The translations under genes were made by a program, and so were the position numbers. This document shows positions 7,133-10,635 of a stretch of DNA of 10,635 bases, in pieces (the first letter of the stretch is position 1; every line of letters starts with the position of its first letter). A model generated the notes under the pieces. That model did no database searches and was not told where the DNA came from. It saw only the letters and a program-made list of their open reading frames with translations. This DNA is from Alistipes sp. (GTDB taxonomy: Bacteria > Bacteroidota > Bacteroidia > Bacteroidales > Rikenellaceae): positions 1 to 10,635 of the forward strand of contig JAGBIR010000002.1 of assembly GCA_017934845.1 (NCBI GenBank). Direction: 5' to 3'.

Positions 7133-7987
7133 TTACCTGTATTGCGCGCTGCGGGCCTCAAACCACGGATTCTGCAAGTTCTCCTTGTTATACTCTAGAG
7201 GTTTGCGGTCGGGGTATGACTCTGTAACGCCTCCTGCCTCGGCTAAAATCAGCTCACCTGCGGCTGTATCCCACTCATAGGTATTGGTGGTACGAACGTA
7301 GTGGTCGATTGTACCTTCGGCCAAAAGGCAGAATTTATAAGAACTGCCCTGCTCGATAACCTCTAAATCGGGATGCGTATGGCGTAACTCCTCGATGCGC
7401 TGGTGCGTCTCGGGTGTTTGGTGCGAACGCGACACAGCTACGCGGAAACCATCGTGACGGCTTGATGCCAAAGGCAGCCGCTCGATACGTTCGTTAACCT
7501 GCTCGTTGTTGAACGTAGGGTTGTCGGTAGGCTCGACATTGCGGATAAGGTAGGCCCCGTGGCCCTTCATTGCAAGATACATCTTGTGATGGTAGGGCAC
7601 ATAGAGAACCGACGCCATACATTGGTTGTTGTAGAGGAGCGCAATATTTACGGTAAACTCGTTATTGCCCTTAATAAACTCAACGGTGCCATCCAACGGA
7701 TCGACCAATAGGAACAACTCCCAATTGCGACGTTCGTCATAGAGCATTGTGCGGCCCTCCTCGCTCAAAACGGGTATTCGCGTAGGGTCTAACTGCTCTT
7801 TGATGGTGTTGTGCGATACGCGATCGGCAACCGTAATGGGCGTTTTGTCGCTCTTTAGGCTTATGTCGTAATCGTCCTGATTCTTGTATATTTTCATTAT
7901 GGCAGCACCTGCCTTTATTGCAGCGTTGATACACTGCGGCAAGAGGTGCTCTTTGATTTGTGTGTCCATTTGAATATCTTCCATCAT
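7133..7987 (-). CDS. cysQ: 3'(2'),5'-bisphosphate nucleotidase CysQ-like
   Basis: Mg-dependent, lithium-sensitive-type phosphatase of the inositol monophosphatase superfamily. The expected role is hydrolysis of 3'-phosphoadenosine 5'-phosphate to AMP, which recycles a by-product of sulfate assimilation and related sulfotransfer. The 284-residue protein shows the family motifs in order: KTPITVADR (48-56, with Asp55), SEEG (75-78), the metal-binding DPLDGT (96-101) and EWDTAAGELILAEAGG (238-253, with Asp240). I took the first ATG (7987-7985). A second ATG follows immediately, and a third at 7969-7967 (MDTQIKE) is preceded by a GGAAGA stretch and could be the real start. No sulfate-assimilation genes are adjacent, so the substrate is inferred from the family; a related nucleotide or inositol phosphate is possible. 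Confidence 0.92.
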   Translation of the reverse strand: MMEDIQMDTQIKEHLLPQCINAAIKAGAAIMKIYKNQDDYDISLKSDKTPITVADRVSHNTIKEQLDPTRIPVLSEEGRTMLYDERRNWELFLLVDPLDGTVEFIKGNNEFTVNIALLYNNQCMASVLYVPYHHKMYLAMKGHGAYLIRNVEPTDNPTFNNEQVNERIERLPLASSRHDGFRVAVSRSHQTPETHQRIEELRHTHPDLEVIEQGSSYKFCLLAEGTIDHYVRTTNTYEWDTAAGELILAEAGGVTESYPDRKPLEYNKENLQNPWFEARSAQYR

Positions 7988-8016
7988 CGTTATAATAGTA
8001 GTTTTTAGTTTCTTTG

Positions 8017-8024
8017 TAAAGATA
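8017..8024 (-). promoter_or_regulatory. Possible -7 element upstream of cysQ
   Basis: Minus-strand TATCTTTA differs from TAnnTTTG at one base and lies 29 bases before the first cysQ ATG, a spacing like that of the panC and DPP III elements. No convincing -33 box is seen. Read-through from the preceding gene (63-bp gap, same strand, no hairpin between) is the alternative. Confidence 0.35.
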
Positions 8025-8050
8025 AGAAAATTTAATGAAAAAAGGAAGTT

Positions 8051-8977
8051 TTAACGACAAAAAAACCATCTTGGGTTAAAGATATACCATAACGTCGTAT
8101 CGCGCGAAGATTCTTGGTCGATTGAGCGGGCGGTGTATTGCGCTGCGACTACAATTATTATGGCAGTGAGTATCGAAATAATGGCTATTTTATAGTCAAA
8201 TACGATGTAACAAATGCCGATGAAAAGAGTTGCGGATATAGTGGCACAGATGTAAATCGTGGGTGGGGTGGTGTGGTTTATGCAAAGGAGAGGAAAATTA
8301 ATGGAAAGACGCTTGTTGCGCGCGATTTTATGTTTTATATGATAAGAGAATCCGCCTGCCTCGACGATAGCATCGCGGTGGAAAATAACACAGCCATCAA
8401 CCGACGATTCAATTAAGTCAATGCCCGAATTGTCGCGCTCAGATAAGGTGGTAATTATGTTGTCGATAGCTGTGGAACGTAAAGTATAGGTGGTAGCTAA
8501 TGGTATTACGTAATCATATGAAGCTAAGGTGGTTGCAGCATTCAAATCGTCGTATAGAGATATGTAACCCTGATCGATTACGATTAATTTTCGAAAACAA
8601 CGTAGTCGCGAACGATATAGCGAGCGTATATGGGTATTTGCAAGCTCGGTTACATCGGGGGTGTTTACCAAAATCATCTTGAAATGATGTAAAATCTGAT
8701 TGAACGACTCGGGGTAGAGGTTGCTGTCGAGAACGACAATCACCTCGTAGCGGTCGTACTCGGTAGATAGTAGCGAAATTATATGGTCGAGCTCTTTTAT
8801 CTGGCTGCAAAGTATCGAACAGCCTGCCACTCCCAGCGAGCAGTAACTCCCCGCAAGGTCGGTCAAGAGTTGTCGTTGACGCCGAGTGGCACGCGTAATA
8901 CGCAGCGCGCGAAGGATAGCTCCCGCGGAGATTATAAACAAAAACGTTGCTACGATATATTGTGCGAAGTGGAGCAT
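8051..8977 (-). CDS. Membrane protein with degenerate glycosyltransferase-2-like (GT-A) domain
   Basis: A 308-residue protein with one N-terminal membrane helix (about 4-25) and two near the C-terminus (about 240-260 and 264-283). Between them the pattern resembles family 2 glycosyltransferases: a first strand at about 53-57, then YDRYEVIVVLDSN (74-86), matching the strand that normally ends in Asp (Asp84), then LYDDLNAATTLASYDYVIPL (141-160), matching the ALNxGxxxAxGDYIxxLD segment. Where the metal-binding DxD should follow there is LATT, and after CVIFHRDAIVEAGGF (197-210) no ED pair is recognisable. It may therefore be a catalytically inactive relative. It starts inside the 3' end of the HEAT gene (28-base overlap), so it is probably translationally coupled to it. 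The fold assignment rests on pattern recognition and is moderate; the substrate is unknown. Confidence 0.68.
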   Translation of the reverse strand: MLHFAQYIVATFLFIISAGAILRALRITRATRRQRQLLTDLAGSYCSLGVAGCSILCSQIKELDHIISLLSTEYDRYEVIVVLDSNLYPESFNQILHHFKMILVNTPDVTELANTHIRSLYRSRLRCFRKLIVIDQGYISLYDDLNAATTLASYDYVIPLATTYTLRSTAIDNIITTLSERDNSGIDLIESSVDGCVIFHRDAIVEAGGFSYHIKHKIARNKRLSINFPLLCINHTTPPTIYICATISATLFIGICYIVFDYKIAIISILTAIIIVVAAQYTARSIDQESSRDTTLWYIFNPRWFFCR

Positions 8978-9903
8978 ACGAGGTCACGTTTATATGATTT
9001 TATGATCGATTCCGAATATATTGTTTCGTGTGGTGAAAATATGCAGCGCAGAGCCGATAGCGAATAACCCGCTTGAGTTAGATGACGGCATAGTTGTTTG
9101 CGACGACGCGGTGTCATTGCCGACAATCGTTCGCGCACCTTTGCCCGACCCAAAGGCCGGCCGAGCGACGAGAGTGTGTATATCGATTCGTGTACGATGT
9201 CAGCATCGGTAGCTGTCGAGATGATGTTTTGCAGTTGCTTATCGGCTATCTCGATGCCGAAATTGCGAACTATTGCCAGCCCAAGCATTCGTAAATTGCG
9301 ATTCGTGCTACGCAGTAGTGGCTCATACGCAATGGGCAGTATGCCACGCCGCAGAAGAGTGATGATGCGAGCTATGTCGAGTGGTGTGAGATCGAAACGC
9401 AGCGAAGCAATGGTTGCGATGGCCTTTGACGGGTCGGTAGCCAGTAGAGCTATGAGTGCAGCTGTGCGTGTGTAGCTATGGCGAGAGCGAAGATGTTGTT
9501 GCAGTAGGTGTGTTGTTGCGGTGTGGGAAGGTATAGCACTCATTAATATTAATATATGTATGCGACGGGGGCCACGACTCCACCGTATGCGGTTTAGCAG
9601 AAATGTGTCGAGTCGATAGCGACGCGTCAGTTCGCGAATGATTGTCGTATTTGTGCCGTAAGTGTGACTCAATATTGTGTTCATAGCTTCGGCCAATGCC
9701 ATATGCCGTATGGGAGTATCGGCTGCGGGGTAGAGGTCGCAACACTCCTCGGAAAAAAGCATTTTGATGATTTGACGGATGTAGCTGTCGCTCAGTGTTG
9801 CGCGCTGCAGCTGTCGTAGCCGACTTCGCCTTTGCCATAGAGCCGCAACCTCGAAACCAATAATGGCCGAGGCTTGAATTATTATATATATGTATAGAAG
9901 CAT
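8950..9903 (-). CDS. Membrane-anchored, Arg-rich HEAT-repeat-like protein
   Basis: A 317-residue protein of unknown function. Residues 1-22 form a hydrophobic N-terminal anchor ending at a basic patch (WQRRSRLRQLQR), suggesting that the rest faces the cytoplasm. From about residue 110 to 285 it consists of paired amphipathic helices of HEAT/armadillo type, for example around NRNLRMLGLAIVRNFG and IVHESIYTLSSLGRP, so a protein-interaction scaffold is likely. By hand count it has about 37 Arg against 7 Lys, an unusual bias. ATA is frequent among its Ile codons (three of the first four), unlike the nearby housekeeping genes. The ATG at 9903-9901 comes 17 bp after the receiver-like gene; its 3' end overlaps the glycosyltransferase-like gene by 28 bases, indicating one operon. 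I do not recognise a named gene. Confidence 0.72.
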   Translation of the reverse strand: MLLYIYIIIQASAIIGFEVAALWQRRSRLRQLQRATLSDSYIRQIIKMLFSEECCDLYPAADTPIRHMALAEAMNTILSHTYGTNTTIIRELTRRYRLDTFLLNRIRWSRGPRRIHILILMSAIPSHTATTHLLQQHLRSRHSYTRTAALIALLATDPSKAIATIASLRFDLTPLDIARIITLLRRGILPIAYEPLLRSTNRNLRMLGLAIVRNFGIEIADKQLQNIISTATDADIVHESIYTLSSLGRPLGRAKVRERLSAMTPRRRKQLCRHLTQAGYSLSALRCIFSPHETIYSESIIKSYKRDLVCSTSHNIS

Positions 9904-9920
9904 TGTTGGCTCAATTTCTG

Positions 9921-10307
9921 TTACTGACTATCGTGAGCTAAGGTCTTTAGACGTAGGCGTAGCATCGAGATTGGGAATGTGAAGTATTGATCTACGCCAC
10001 ACTCCAAAAGACTGAGTACCGTATGCTCGGATTGCTGCCATGTGATAACATATATCGTTGGCCTATGCAAACTGCTGCGACGAAGCATCTCCATTAAATT
10101 TGCCCCATTCATAAATGGCGCGCTGTCGATTATGTAGATAAGCGTAGGTCGCAGGGAGTTGCTTTTGGCGATAAGTTGTTGTAACGAGCTGCAATATATA
10201 ATGTGCCGATTATCGTCGCGGATAGTGGCCGCGAGAAGTGTTGCGAGCAGGCGTTGCTGCGAATATATCAATATAGTGCCTCTGTTCATAATGCGAGGAT
10301 TTGCCAT
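9921..10307 (-). CDS. Stand-alone atypical receiver (response-regulator-like) protein
   Basis: A 128-residue single-domain protein resembling CheY-type receivers, with no output domain. The alternating strand/helix pattern fits: GTILIYSQQ (strand 1), LIYIID (strand 3) ending in Asp61 at the phosphoacceptor position, a MNG matching the usual MDG, YVIT (strand 4) with Thr89 at the switch position, and YFTFP (strand 5). The acidic pair that binds Mg at the end of strand 1 is replaced by Ser16-Gln17, and the invariant Lys before Pro is Phe111. Standard phosphorylation is therefore doubtful. The start is ATG 10307-10305; an in-frame ATG at 10289-10287 (MNRGTILIY) would trim six residues and is also plausible. 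It is the first gene of a three-gene operon and is divergent from rplU. No histidine kinase lies in the window. Confidence 0.72.
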   Translation of the reverse strand: MANPRIMNRGTILIYSQQRLLATLLAATIRDDNRHIIYCSSLQQLIAKSNSLRPTLIYIIDSAPFMNGANLMEMLRRSSLHRPTIYVITWQQSEHTVLSLLECGVDQYFTFPISMLRLRLKTLAHDSQ

Positions 10308-10388
10308 TGTTTGATGGCTAAAAATGTGCCAAATGGCAGATAAGTGAAAAAAATATTTGTCAAATGGTTGTGTGGAGAAAATTTTTTG

Positions 10389-10396
10389 TATATTTG
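10389..10396 (+). promoter_or_regulatory. Promoter of rplU (Bacteroidales -7 element)
   Basis: TATATTTG fits TAnnTTTG exactly. A GTTG at 10367-10370 lies 18 bases upstream as a near-match to the -33 TTTG box, and the rplU ATG is 39 bases downstream, so both spacing and consensus are good. The short leader after it contains GCCG-AATTA-CGGC (10400-10412), a small 4-bp hairpin near the probable transcription start, and an A/T-only stretch before the ATG. Confidence 0.72.
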
Positions 10397-10435
10397 CAGG
10401 CCGAATTACGGCAAAATTTATAATTTACTTATAGA

Positions 10436-10635
10436 ATGTACGTTATAGTAGAGATCGCAGGTCAGCAGTTTAAGGCTGAAAAGGGTCGTAAGCTCTATGT
10501 TCACCGTCTTCAGGGCGACGTAGAGTCGTCAGTGAGCTTCGACAAAGTCCTGCTTGTAGACAACGACGGTCAGGTTAAGGTAGGTGCACCTGCAGTAGAA
10601 GGCGCCTCAGTTAAGTGTAAGATCTTGAAGCACCT
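10436..10635 (+). CDS. rplU: 50S ribosomal protein L21 (3' end outside window)
   Basis: N-terminal 66 residues of bacterial ribosomal protein bL21, a 23S rRNA-binding component of the large subunit. The start [17 protein letters not shown] is the classic L21 N-terminus, followed by KLYVHRL, FDKVLLV and [18 protein letters not shown], all in family register. The frame is open at the window end, where roughly a third of the protein is missing. It starts at ATG 10436 with an A/T-rich leader and no Shine-Dalgarno, which is common for highly expressed Bacteroidetes genes. It normally heads an rplU-rpmA operon, which would continue beyond the window. Confidence 0.97.
   Translation, partial: MYVIVEIAGQQFKAEKGRKLYVHRLQGDVESSVSFDKVLLVDNDGQVKVGAPAVEGASVKCKILKH

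Noticed and set aside
8514..8987. 157-codon open frame overlapping the glycosyltransferase-like gene
   Set aside because: It has low-complexity Arg/Ser-rich composition with no recognisable pattern; the chosen frame has membrane helices and GT-like motifs.
9098..9475. Plus-strand open frame opposite the HEAT-repeat gene
   Set aside because: Its Arg/Ser/Met-rich translation is the antisense of an Arg/Leu-rich helical repeat protein; it has no supporting promoter or motif.
10342..10365. Minus-strand TTGACA and TATCTG boxes resembling an E. coli sigma-70 promoter upstream of the receiver-like gene
   Set aside because: Bacteroidales primary promoters use TTTG and TAnnTTTG; the spacing of about 15 bases is short and the AT-rich context makes a chance match likely.

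Overview
The window looks like a chromosomal segment from a gut-type Bacteroidales bacterium; Alistipes/Rikenellaceae is my best guess, not a proven placement. Supporting signs are a dipeptidyl peptidase III with the HECLGH zinc motif known from Bacteroides, Bacteroidales-type -7 boxes (TAnnTTTG) upstream of several genes, AT-rich leaders with little Shine-Dalgarno sequence, and a family of ClC proteins typical of this order. No RNA genes, insertion sequences, CRISPR arrays or phage genes were seen.

Layout. Positions 1-2915 (+ strand): the 3' part of trpS (tryptophanyl-tRNA synthetase), then a ClC-type anion channel/transporter with two C-terminal CBS domains. A strong bidirectional terminator (2931-2976) separates these from a convergent minus-strand operon, panC-panD-DUF456 (4740 down to 2992), which covers the last steps towards pantothenate plus a small membrane protein. 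Further minus-strand genes follow: a lipoprotein dipeptidyl peptidase III (6927-4894) and a CysQ-like 3'(2'),5'-bisphosphate nucleotidase (7987-7133).

Positions 8051-10307 (minus strand) hold the least ordinary part. Three tightly packed genes, in transcription order, encode a stand-alone receiver-like protein, a membrane-anchored Arg-rich HEAT-repeat protein and a membrane protein with a glycosyltransferase-2-like fold. The receiver lacks its acidic pair and its conserved Lys, and the glycosyltransferase lacks a recognisable DxD. The cluster reads as a small envelope-associated module whose signalling and enzymatic parts may both have become non-catalytic. Its Ile codon choice (ATA) and Arg-rich composition differ from the housekeeping neighbours. 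Divergent from it, and cut by the window end, is rplU (ribosomal protein L21), with a clear Bacteroidales promoter.

Most of the window is ordinary housekeeping. The three-gene cluster, a possible repeated element between cysQ and the peptidase gene (about 6998-7080) and the altered ion-path residues of the ClC protein deserve a second look.
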